Source: Oscheius sp. JU75
Taxonomy: Eukaryota; Nematoda; Chromadorea; Rhabditida; Rhabditidae
Length of the DNA stretch: 64,000 nt
NCBI GenBank assembly: GCA_037178855.1
Contig: JASJZC010000002.1
Span: forward strand, 8,382,501 to 8,446,500
Direction: 5' to 3'
Made by a program: the position numbers and the translations under genes. The notes beneath the pieces were generated by a model, which did no database searches, had not been told where the DNA came from, and saw only the letters and a list, made by a program, of their open reading frames with translations. Of the stretch, positions 23,801 to 32,819 are shown one piece after another (position 1 is the first letter of the stretch; each line of letters opens with the position of its first letter).

Positions 23801-23869
23801 GACAGAGTATCCAATACAGGTCAGCAGGAACTGTAGTTTGCTGCCCCACACCTGTCGCTCAGCGGTCAT
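20843..23869 (-). CDS. Sodium/chloride-dependent transporter, SLC6/SNF type
   Basis: A plasma-membrane symporter of the neurotransmitter:sodium symporter family. The start at 23869 leads to TCIGYSVGLGNLWRFPGVAY, the TM1 signature. A glycine stands where monoamine carriers have aspartate, so an amino-acid-like substrate is more likely than a monoamine (inference). Further exons give ELFIGQFMKTGATNAFKRYKP, then the extracellular loop with two cysteines (VTCENEW...), TVPYIIIGCLFVN, SLSLGYGGILALSSFNP (TM6), ADGFMSIFGGCVVYG, GRFWAGALFFMFFLLGISSQ (TM8) and later helices. The C-terminal exon ends SAKIFPQDEITKV before the stop at 20843-20845. About ten to eleven exons. Introns carry a tRNA-like element (23505) and a MITE nested in a SINE (21335-21905). 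It converges on the synthetase gene. Confidence 0.88.
21335..21905. repeat. Composite SINE S1, split by a MITE
   Basis: The left part (21335-21406) contains 'ggcgggaatagaaccaaaaa', 'ccctcgatatcg' and 'tcgaactccaagc', as in the other S1 copies. The element resumes at 21848 with 'taacctctaggccacg' and 'cgtaccgtctcgg'. The right tRNA-like module appears to be missing. The intervening 441 bp are an M1 MITE. All of it lies in an SNF transporter intron. Confidence 0.6.
21407..21847. mobile_element. MITE family M1, best copy, inserted in SINE S1
   Basis: 441 bp flanked by a TA duplication. Left end TAGTCTGTTTCCAAGG then ATGAGCGGCA; right end TGCCGCTCTTCGTTGA then AAACAGACTA. The ends are inverted repeats of about 26 bases with a few mismatches. 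There is no transposase inside. Relatives lie at 13429-13724 and 54631-54848; interiors differ in length. Confidence 0.7.
23505..23595 (-). repeat. tRNA-like element in SNF intron
   Basis: On the minus strand: 'tgagtagcgcagtctgtagg' (A-box-like), 'ttgactgcggtcc', then 'cagagttcggatcctgatc' (B-box). The arrangement matches a tRNA-derived SINE head. It fills most of the first intron. Confidence 0.55.
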
Positions 23870-24637
23870 TCTGAAAACATGGTGTTTGTTCTGGGGTAAG
23901 ACAACAGGAAGTGTTGTTCAAAACAGTAGTTATACTATGGGGGAGGTTTGCAAAGAGGGTGAGATACAATCTGCATCTTGGTAAAGCATCGCTTTGAGAA
24001 CAAATCTTGTCGAACCGAGACAGAGAGACACAGAGACAGGGAGGAAAGGAGGCAGAGAGGCAGAGAGACAGAGAGGGCTTGACCTGCACACCAGCAGCGG
24101 CTACTCGAAATAAGCCAAATGGTAACCCTCACCCTATTTGGATAGAGAGTGGGAGTTGCAACCGCGGAACAAACAGGCAAAAAGCACGATTTCGGAAAGA
24201 GACGCAGTCTTTGTTTCATACATGGTTTGTAAAGGTCTCCCTTCTGGTGTTACATAACACATGGTGTTAGTCATTCAACCTTCGTTTCGGACCAAGTCAC
24301 GTGACAACACAATGTAACTGGAAGTTGGACTTTCAAGGAATTCTCACTGAAGCGCGGGGATCGAGAGAGCAAAGACTGACGGAACAACACACGGCTTGAG
24401 GACGCTAAAAGGCAGGATGGGCCTGTTTACTGTCCTTCCCGTTGCCTCCGGCACCCCGGCGGCCGGTCAGTTTTCAGCATTCGTCACTCGGTCAACAGTT
24501 TACGTGATTATGAGCTCATCAGCGAAAAGATGGTACTCTTTGGAAGGTGGTTGGAAGTGCAAATGGATTTGGAAAAAAGCCTCTATCAGTATCTCTCTAT
24601 CTCCCGGTATGATGTCCACTTTCTCCATGTTCCAGTG
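23870..24637. other. Intergenic, between SNF transporter and lectin-like gene
   Basis: It holds an imperfect 'gagacagagaga' low-complexity tract at about 24017-24085 and no recognisable gene. Both genes point away from it, so it should contain both promoters. Confidence 0.4.
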
Positions 24638-25424
24638 ATGCTTGCGCTGCTCGTTTTGCTTGCGGCTATTTCGCTGCAGAGTATGGGACACTGAATCCAA
24701 AATTTCGATAGAATTAAGAGCCCAAAAAACTTGTATCTTTGAAAAAATTGACAGTTACAGAGATTCTGGAAGTGAGAGGCGCGTCCGGCATCTCCACCTA
24801 AATTTTGCTTCTTGATGGGAATACCTACTTGTAAGTCTCTCTGTCTCTGTTTCTCTATCTCTCAATTTCTGTCTCTCTGTCGCTCTGCAACTCTGTCTTT
24901 CTGTAAATATCTTCAGATCCCTGCCTGAGCTGCACCCAGACCAACTGCTTCTACCCTGGTTTAACAACCGCTCTTGGTTACTGTTATTTCGTCAGTTCAA
25001 GTGCTGTCAATGGAACGGATGCTCGATCCACCTGGGAATCGATGGGAGCAGTATTTGCTTCAGCCTACAACCAGTCAGAGAGCCAGTTTCTCTACAGTTA
25101 GCTACTCCTTTTTGTCGCAAATATCTTCAGGCGTGCCTTCATCATCCTGGAATGGGACTCCGGTAAGCCTGAAAATAACTTATGAAAAAAATACCTTGAG
25201 TACGTGAACTGACTTGTGGTCAACCAATGGTTACCCGAAAATCCTAGTAACTTGGCCGGGAATCAGTACTGTGTTACGGTAAGGTGATACTTTAAGCAAA
25301 TCTTTGCTCCTTTCAGTTTTACGGTAGTTCTTCGTGGGATGATGATTTTTGCAATCACACCACAAAATACATCTGCAAGAAGCCTGTCTTCGCATCTTCG
25401 CATAAGAAATCAAATAAATCATAA
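24638..25424 (+). CDS. Small secreted C-type lectin-like protein (middle exons uncertain)
   Basis: Exon 1 (24638-24680) encodes MLALLVLLAAISLQ, a clear signal peptide, and joins in phase to exon 2 at 24917 (NPCLSCTQTNCFYPG, ALGYCYFVSSS, TWESMGAVFASAYNQSESQF). The last exons give WSTNGYPKILVTWPGNQYC, then YGSSSWDDDFCNHTTKYICK and the stop at 25422-25424. The order of cysteines and the W-N-x-G-P, W-P-G, Y-C-V, W-D-D and Y-I-C-K motifs is that of a C-type lectin domain. Between 25131 and 25220 I could not find a join that keeps the frame: a TGA falls just before the WSTNGYP exon in its own frame. This may mean an unrecognised splice site, an error or a damaged gene. No ligand is inferred. Confidence 0.6.
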
Positions 25425-25444
25425 GTGTTTAATGCAGACAGGGA

Positions 25445-25870
25445 GACAGACCCCCGGCGGGAATCGAATCAAGAACCGTCGGTGGCGTTTGTACTTCAAG
25501 CGAACGCGTTACACGGCGTGTTACGCCCATGCAAAAGGCGTCGCCACTTTTTCTCGCGCCAATTTCCTATTTCGAGGGCGGGAATTCAAAATTACTTCTC
25601 CAGCCGCTTTTTAAATAAATGTAAGGTATACGGTACCCTGTGCCAAAACCGGTTTAAACCATGTTTTCTGTATGATACTGTACTTAAGAAAACGAGCGGC
25701 ATTTGCGCCCGGTTTGAAAAAGTGGCAACGCGCATAACACGCCGTGGTTAACCACTAGGCCACGAGAGACGGCACATCCGTACCGTCTCCAAAAAATCTG
25801 CTCACGGTAACCGAATGGATAGCACTCTCGTCTAGTAGTTTAACGACCCACGTTTGATACCAGCCGGAGG
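25445..25870. repeat. Composite SINE S1, split by a second MITE type
   Basis: The left module 25445-25511 ('ggcgggaatcgaatcaagaa', 'ccgtcggtggcgtttg', 'cttcaagcgaacgcgtta') is interrupted. It resumes at 25747 with 'gttaaccactaggccacg', the spacer 'catccgtaccgtctcc', and the right module 'ggtaaccgaatggatagcac' ending 'cgtttgataccagccgg'. Both tRNA-like modules are recognisable once the 235-bp insertion is ignored. Confidence 0.7.
25512..25746. mobile_element. MITE family M4 inserted in SINE S1
   Basis: 235 bp with perfect 12-base terminal inverted repeats (CACGGCGTGTTA ... TAACACGCCGTG). The pairing extends inward through 'gccactttttc' / 'gaaaaagtggc' after a gap. It is flanked by a GTTA duplication (25508-25511 and 25747-25750). 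There is no transposase inside. It is the only copy recognised in this window. Confidence 0.75.
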
Positions 25871-26373
25871 AAAGTTTTCTATTTCAGACAGAGATACAGA
25901 GAGACGAAATATTCCTCACACTACCCTTGTCCTCAAACCTCTCTCTTCTTCTTTCTTTCACCACGCCATCTATTTGTTTAAACCGAAGTGAAACATTTCC
26001 GGCTTCCCTTGATCAAACACAAAACTTGAGACATTTCTTCCTTGTTGTTACCTTCCTGCTACAGTAACATGACTTATTCCTTGCAAAACAGAGACCTGTC
26101 TGACCTCATAGGTCACAAAAACAAAACAGAACCCACTAACTGATCAAATGCGTCAGAGTTCTCCTCTCAACCATTTTGTTTACGTCGTCCCTGTTGTGTT
26201 TGGCGGAAAGCGAAAAGACCATGTCAAACAGAGGCGGAAGCCGGCCCCTCACCCTTGTCAGATCCACCCTCTTAGTGCACTCTCTTTGGCCAACGAGGGC
26301 TCCTTTAGGCGGAGGCTGACTACACCCTCAGATTCGGCAATTGAGTCAGCAGGACCTGTTCTGGTCAACAAAC

Positions 26374-27111
26374 AATGTCCATGTTGCGACCGCGTGTAGT
26401 CGCTCTACTATTTCTGCTCCTGCTCTTTTGCAACTCCGATGCTACAAATCGGACAGCCGCGGAGAACTGTCGCCAGCATTTGGCTAAAGTAGCTACCAAG
26501 TTCTGTCCGTAAGTCTTTGGAGATAATGACAGTGACAGTGACAGTGACAGTGACCGAGAATGGACAGAAGCCTGTTTTCCCCGACAGTAGACAGTTTTTA
26601 GCGTCAGTTGCACAATCTCTGAGCAAAAGAAGTTTGACAGCATTCTTCCGACGGCCATTAACTTTTCCCGATCGCAACATTTGTTGTTTTTCGAAAGTGC
26701 TTGATCTGACTCTCCCGCTCAAGGACAGTCCTTTTCTCATTTTGAATCGCTGATCAGTAATCAAAAGACAGGGAGACAGAAAGACAGAGAAACTGGGACC
26801 AGTTTCGAAATTGAGGTAGACATTGCATCACGTTTCGAAACCTAGCCAAAAATACTATCCAAAACTGTCAATATGTATTCTGTTTCCAATAGTGTTTTCA
26901 TCACACCTCTCTGCAAAAACTGTTTTTCAGAAACACGAAATGTGTGGAGAAGGCTGCTGTCGAGTTGGCCAAAGAGCTTTCGTTGGAGATGGAAGATTCT
27001 TTTTCGAAGGTCGAGAACTTTTGCTGTAGCCGAATGTGTACGCATGAAGACCTGAAGAAGATTTGTTGCGGTTGCCGGAGAAGAAAACACATCCATCATG
27101 GAAGACTCTAA
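26374..27111 (+). CDS. Insulin-like peptide precursor with extra cysteines
   Basis: Exon 1 (26374-26508) encodes a signal peptide (VVALLFLLLLFCNSDA) and the start of the B chain. It joins in phase (CC|A) to exon 2 (26931-27111). The B region has C-x11-C (ENCRQHLAKVATKFCP), the spacing of insulin B chains, plus a third cysteine in CPNTKC. The A region reads FCCSRMCTHEDLKKIC, i.e. CC-x3-C-x8-C, exactly the insulin A-chain spacing, then continues CGCRRRK. The connecting stretch of about 24 residues has no dibasic convertase site, so the peptide may stay single-chain. Predicted length is about 104 residues. Likely role: ligand of the insulin/IGF receptor pathway, agonist or antagonist unknown. 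Nine cysteines lie outside the signal, an odd number. A 422-nt intron lies between the exons. The pattern match is strong; no family name is assigned. Confidence 0.85.
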
Positions 27112-27607
27112 TAATTGATCTCAGAAGTAAACTCAGAAGTAAAGATATCAAGAAGGCCATAAAGAGACAGAGATAGAGGGACTGAGAGGCATGACAGCAG
27201 GGAGAGAGAGACAGTAAAGATTCATTCCGGACAGTGACAGTACAAAGCAATCTCTTCAGACCACCCACACGTTCTCTCTCCAACCTGGAAGCCTACAGAG
27301 GAATGGAACCAATGTAACTGAGAGCAAACTGACTCTGTCATCAAGACCGTGAGAGAGACAGAGAGACAGTGACAGAGGTCTTGTTTAGATCTTTGAGTAC
27401 CAAAGACATCAGATCTTCCGCGGCTTGCATTGATAGACAAGCTTTCATCCAATTTCTGAAACATGCAAACAACAAGGAATCTTGGAACCACTGTCACTAT
27501 CACTGTTTATCACCGATTCAAATTTCGCGCTGGCTGAGAGAACTACCAATCTTCCCTTAGAGACCTCAAGAACTATATCAAACACTGCTGTGATTCAAGA
27601 GACACCA
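27112..27607. other. Intergenic, no gene recognised
   Basis: It contains short 'gagagagacagt' tracts (about 27200, 27350). Short frames here carry no domain. It probably includes the insulin-like gene 3' UTR. Confidence 0.35.
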
Positions 27608-27907
27608 ATCGGAAGCAGGAAGACCGGGCACGACATCATCTTTCGATGGCTGCTTGCAATTGGCGGATTCACGAGGCGGCTGTTATTTTTGCCGTCTCTC
27701 AACCATGAACGAAACGCGGGAATGAAAAATTGCAATGTCAGACTGTCACTATCTATTGTAAAAATTGGAAGAGGCTAACCTTGGAGAGTATAGTAGAAGG
27801 CAACCATCTGGAGGAAGAAGCGAAGGGCAGAGTGGCTTCCAAAGTGCCACTAGAGAGAAGCGCGACAGGAGCTGACATGTCAACTGTAAGAACCTGACAA
27901 CATCGTA
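27608..27907 (+). repeat. Dispersed repeat family R2, copy b
   Basis: Plus-strand counterpart of 2178-2475. It shares 'ggaagaccgggcacga', 'atctttcgatggctg', 'cggattcacga', 'tttgccgtctctcaa', 'ggagctgacatgtcaactgt' and 'aagaa(g/c)ctgaca' in order. The two copies differ by many substitutions. Confidence 0.75.
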
Positions 27908-28750
27908 TCTCGGAGGCGACGAACATTTGTGCAAATTATCAACAGAGAAGTATACAACACGTTACGAGTTTGTCCAGCAATTTTTGCTAAAAAAAAAAAG
28001 AAAGGTTTAGATGCAGTTCTTTGAGAGGTCCACCGAATGGTCGGACTTCACCACATCGGAAGATATCTGCATGTTTATAATAGGACGCTGGCATATACAA
28101 ATATTTCAGATAGAAGAAAATCTAGGGACACAGGGAGTTGAGAGAGAATAAATCGGAAAACGTTGTGACGACCTCGTTCTACGCCAAAAAATTAGAAAAA
28201 GGTCTTTTTTGCGTTATTAGATAAAAAACAGTCGAAAGGATGACTGCTCCCCGAATATTCCTTCCGTTTTGACCATGCTCATTTCTTGTCCAATGGTTAC
28301 CACTACACCTCCGGGTACCTAACTAAGAAATATGGTTTTCCTAGAAGAAGTGAAAGAAAGATATAGGTGTGTGAGTCCATTTTTTTCTATTAACATTTAT
28401 TTATTCAGCTTAAATTCCAATTTCTTATGGAACCACCTCTCTCTAATGCTGTCTGACGCTGCCCAATGGCTTCTCCCATTGTTCAATGACCGATCCTTTG
28501 GCAACTTCGACGTTTTGGAGACAAAATACGCTTGCATCCGTTCCTTTCTCTTGTTCACATTTTTACGATCAAAATTTTTAATGACTACTGTTCATATATC
28601 AAAGTTTTTTCATGCCCCCTGTCTGAGGGCTCGAGCTCTCACCCTTATCGTCTCTACCAAAATGTTGCTTCTGTGTCTTTTCAAAGACTTTGCAATCGTC
28701 TGTGACAGTAAAACAAGTCACAAAAACGTAAAAACTATGAAGTTGCTAGA
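27908..28750. other. Intergenic, AT-rich; one unassigned open frame
   Basis: Nothing clear. A 140-codon frame (28332-28754) ends overlapping the start of the 7TM gene. Its composition (Phe/Leu-rich, no motif) gives no support for a gene. Confidence 0.3.
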
Positions 28751-30474
28751 ATGAGTGTTCCTTATGGCTCCGTGATTGTAATCTGCTTCGGGCAATGCAT
28801 TTACATTGCGATTAATTGGCACCATACTGCATTGAACGCTGTTAGCTTCATGTCACAACAGGACAGAGAGACACGTATTTTCTTCTGGATTTTTCGTGTT
28901 ATCGCCCTTATTATCGCAATTGTCATTTTCATACCAGTTTATCTCGTGAGTTTTACGTGTAAAACGGTAGCAGTTACCCCGATTTCCTCGTCCACGGGCG
29001 CGCCCGTACCATCTCGGCGCGCACTGCAGACTACCCGTAGAAGCGACGCCTAATAAACTCGTTTTTGCCTTTAAAATCAGGAATAGTCAGGGTTTTCCAG
29101 CGTAAATCTGAGAGGGCTACACATACATAGTTTAACGACAAAGATAATGAGCTTGCAAAAATGAACATAACTCTTTGCAGTTTAAAATTTCCACGGAAAA
29201 GTACGTCGATTGGAGAGTTGCCAACTCGGAAGTCTATGTATATACTTTTCTCGACTTGGTGTTCTTTGTCATCCATCTACCCCTGGTACTAGTAAGTAAT
29301 TATTGAGAGCCCAACCTAGTTTGTATTTTAGGTTTTCGGCTTAAACAAAGAATTCTCCACACAAAAAACATTCAAGATTATGTGTGCGCTAAGTATTTGC
29401 GAATGTACCGTCCTGCTATTGGACTTCATATACCAAGTGACAGTTACGATACCGTCGCATCTATGGTATGTACAATATGGACCGGTCCCCTTCATGATGC
29501 TAAAAGTCTACACCTCCCTGTGGCAGACGACTCAGGCCATGAACTTTATCTTGGGTTACAATCGTTTTGTCGCCGTGGCTCTCTCCTATTGGCGTGTCTT
29601 CGACTCGGCAAAAATTTACGGTGTTATGTTCTTCCTTATTATTTCGCAGTTTATCGTGGATAATGCTGTCCTCATACTCGGCAATATACATGATATACAA
29701 CTTTCTTTTCCATTTCTGCAGATTATTGGTTTCTGTGAGTAGTTTTTTAATCATGTGGTCTGTTTGATTGAGCATTCGATGCGATTGAGGTTCCCGATGA
29801 TGGTGGAGGGACTGTGCGTTCTTTCGGCTCATTTTACAGACTGGAGAGTAGATTAAACATTCTCGCGCCAAAACTATTAATTAAAAATGCCACATAAAAT
29901 TTTCGCATTTTCGTGTTGCTCTATATCTTTGAGCAAACTATACATACAAATTCTTGTTGTAATGCTAAAAATTAAGATATCGAGCAGTACAGGTTACCTG
30001 TGCTCACCGTAATTGCATTATCAGCACTTGCTCCATATGTTTTGTTGCTACTCTATATGTTCTTAAAGGTCAGATTTCGAAATACAAAAGTTAATTCGAT
30101 TTCAGAGAAAGGAGATTAGGGTCCGGAGAGAATGGGCCCTCACCCTGCAAGCTTTCATCTGTACACTGTTCTGTGTAGTCGTGGCGGATCTGTTGAAAAG
30201 TTTTGATCTCACTTACGATCCTAGCGTGCTGTGGAAAGATAGTTTCCTTATGAGTTATGCAAAGCAGGTTCTGTACATATTCTCAGAAACCGCGAGTGCA
30301 CTCGTTTATCTTCTGTTTAATGAGTTTGAAATTTTTTAAAATTGTCCATGATCTTGATTCAGACGAATTCGACGTGCATATATCAATCTTTTGCGGACTG
30401 GAAGCCTTCGAAAAGTACCGGCAAAGATGAACAATATTATTGTTGTGTCAAGTGTCTCGGCAAGCCGGTCATAA
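28751..30474 (+). CDS. Nematode serpentine (7TM) chemoreceptor
   Basis: A G-protein-coupled receptor of the type nematodes use for chemosensation. Exon 1 (from 28751) ends in a helix (VIALIIAIVIFIPVYL). Later exons give YVDWRVANSEVYVYTFLDLV, then LSICECTVLLLDFIYQVTV and LGYNRFVAVALSYW, where NRF stands at the DRY position as in Srx/Srt-like families. Next come YGVMFFLIISQFIVDNAV, LTVIALSALAPYVLLLLYMF, RKEIRVRREWALTLQAF and SETASALVYLL. The plain frame stops at 30337-30339. A GT-AG intron beginning within the last leucine codons instead gives a basic tail (RIRRAYINLLRTGSLRK) ending at 30472-30474, which I prefer. Whether exon 1 belongs to this gene is not certain. The subfamily is tentative. 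A decayed relative follows at 31460. Confidence 0.65.
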
Positions 30475-31459
30475 TAAAAAAAAAATATGGGTTAAAAATT
30501 GTTACAGAGTTAGAGCTTCTTCGAGGTAAAAGACTTCGAAGGCTCAAGCATTCCCGTACCGCCTGAACGGCCCAAAATGTCTCTTCCGTACTTTCACAAA
30601 GTCTCTAAAATTTCACCTTTATCATCTTCGACTGTCAAAGCTGGTGTTTCTTGTAGTGCCTCTATAAACAAATGCCAGTAAATGAGTCACAAACATTAGA
30701 AATCTACTGATTCAAAAGTCATATGTGTAGGTAAATTTAATCCTGCAGCGAGTAATGCATTTACACCATCAATTGGCTGTATTACTTCATTGAATGTTGG
30801 GACTTACATGGGGTAAAAAAAGAGACTCGTGTTTATATTAATATGAGAAAGATATGTAGAAGATAACCATACCAGACGATGCAAAGAACAGTGTACAACA
30901 TTTTAAAAACCCGATAAGATCAATTACAAAATGCTTCCGTGTGTGACTCGTTCTTACGAAATTCCAAAGTGAGATTATCTGTTTGCGTTGTCGATCCCGA
31001 CCTTTTGACCAGATTCCCCGCCTCCAAGAGGAGGACCTTTTTGACTCGTGTGTTCGCGTGTTCGTATGTAAGTGTGTGGCTTCCTCGCTGTAATTATGTA
31101 CCGCCTTTTATATCTCTCTATACCCCAACCAATAAACTAGTATTCGAACCATTAGTGAACGGTAATATATCGTAGGATAGACGCATACAGACTCTCAATT
31201 CACAATAGACTATCTTCTTATAATAGCCGTCTGCCCTATGAACATGCGTAGACTGTCAGAGTTAGACGTGTTAAGTTTGGGACCACCAGCCAGTACAAGG
31301 ACATTGATCCTGGTAGAGAGATCGGGACACTTTTATAGATAGGATGAGAAGGAAAGGATGGCAAGAAGTCCAAAGTCGTTAGTGGCTATGAAACTATAAG
31401 TCAGGGATCGATAGCGATTATTTTATATTTCTAATCTCTCTCGCACCGATTGGACAGTA
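30475..31459. other. Intergenic, no gene recognised
   Basis: 985 bp. 'aataaaaaaa' right after the receptor end may be its polyadenylation signal. Short frames near 30939-31175 have no domain. Confidence 0.35.
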
Positions 31460-31915
31460 ACCTATTCTCTGTCTATGTCTTTCTCAACAAGACTTTTTTT
31501 CATTATCCACGTACCGCTAGTTCTGGTAGGTAGCCAAACAGATAAGATTTACAAAAATTCCAAAAATAGTTTTTTTTTAAATTTCTTGGGGTATAATCGT
31601 TTTGTGGCTGTGGAACCACAGCCACAAAACGAGTCGAAGGTACGCCAACGGAAGTCATTTACGGTACTATGTTCTTCCTCATAAAATTACAATTCGATGG
31701 CGATAATGTTGCATACATACTTGGCATGGAAGATGAGGCTTACCTCACCTATAAGTTCTTGAGTTCGGTTCCTAGTTCGGTTCTCGTCGCAAATTCTGTA
31801 TGCTCTTCTGCTAATGTACAAGTTTTTAAAGGTCAGTTTCTATCAAAATAACAATCCCGTTTAAGAGAAAAGAAATCAGGGTCCGAAAAGAATAGGCCCC
31901 AACTCTACTACAAAA
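31460..31915 (+). pseudogene. Decayed copy of the upstream 7TM chemoreceptor
   Basis: Segments parallel the gene at 28751 in order. FIIHVPLVLV matches its FVIHLPLVL. FLGYNRFVAV matches ILGYNRFVAV, then the frame is lost at a 34-bp palindrome. TMFFLI and DNVAYILG match VMFFLIISQ and DNAVLILG. The 'atcagggtccgaaaagaata' stretch matches the IRVRREW exon, but the tryptophan codon TGG has become the stop TAG. Introns and linking exons are missing. This is a relic without a usable frame. Confidence 0.65.
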
Positions 31916-32253
31916 TTATAAGACCAAGCGGTGTGAGGGCCTCTCCATCTACTTTCTCTTCTTCTGGTTCGTCATTTATTTTCGAATTTACGACTTTTTG
32001 GCTATTTTTGAGTAAAATTTCATTATTTAGGCTCGTCAGAGACGTGTGCAACATGCTTGGAGCCATGTTAACCAATCAACAGCCGATCCAGAAGATTATT
32101 GGCGTCTACTACATCATTCAGGATCTCGTCCTGTGGGCTCAGTTCTTCTACTATACGAAAATCTATCAAATGCAGAGAAGTCGGGTTTTTCATTTATTTT
32201 GGGCTATTTATAAAAAGATAGTCATTGCAATTGGACGAGTCAGCTGTTTATAG
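31916..32253 (+). pseudogene. Fragment of a PQ-loop (LAAT-1/PQLC2-like) lysosomal amino-acid transporter
   Basis: Two adjacent exon-like pieces, RCEGLSIYFLFFW (about 31928-31968) and LVRDVCNMLGAMLTNQQPIQ then KIIGVYYIIQDLVLWAQFFY (about 32030-32180), match the first PQ-loop of LAAT-1-type lysosomal cationic amino-acid exporters, including LTNQxPxQ. No first helix, second PQ-loop or start codon was found on either side. It follows directly on the chemoreceptor relic, so it looks like a detached gene piece. It could instead belong to a gene whose other exons I failed to see. Confidence 0.5.
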
Positions 32254-32819
32254 ACAGAGTATGAGTCAAGGTTAGAGCTTCGACGTATAAAAAGCTTTTT
32301 TTCAAGAATTACCAGCTCGTTCAATGAGGTCATGAAATGTTCTAAGATTTTAGGCGGACGTAGCCGAGTTCAGAAATTTCTAAAGTAGCGTGTGGTACCA
32401 ATCTATTGACGAGCTTTAAATCGCCCCTGTGTGTTGGGGGGACTAAAGTAGCCACTAGGGTAAAAACAGCTGAGAGGACCTATAAACGATCGAAATCAAG
32501 ATCATCTAACATGTTTGACATGGAGGATCTATTTCTACTATATAGTCTGACCCTACGGTCTCAACTCGGAAAAATTTCCAAGTTGGCTGGATATCTGTCT
32601 TTTCCCCCTATACAAACCGGTATTTTCCCCCTTTGTTGTTACATTTTTTCTGATTACCGAAATTCTTTTCAGGCGTCCGTCCTAGCCGTGATGATAGCCT
32701 TCAATGTAGATTACAAAGGTTTATGTACCCTTGTAATAACAACACAAAATGGGTAGAAATAAAAGATTACAGCTCGGGAGAGCCAGAAAGAAGAATCAGC
32801 CAGTAAATAATTCAATTTA
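32254..32819. other. Intergenic, no gene recognised
   Basis: Short open frames only. I found no continuation of the PQ-loop protein here. Confidence 0.35.

Noticed and set aside
28332-28754. 140-codon open frame just before the 7TM gene, overlapping its ATG
   Set aside because: AT-rich Phe/Leu composition, no motif, no splice partners; overlap with the receptor start is likely chance.
31600-31631. Transcription terminator hairpin
   Set aside because: A perfect stem but in a eukaryotic pseudogene; better explained as an inverted duplication.
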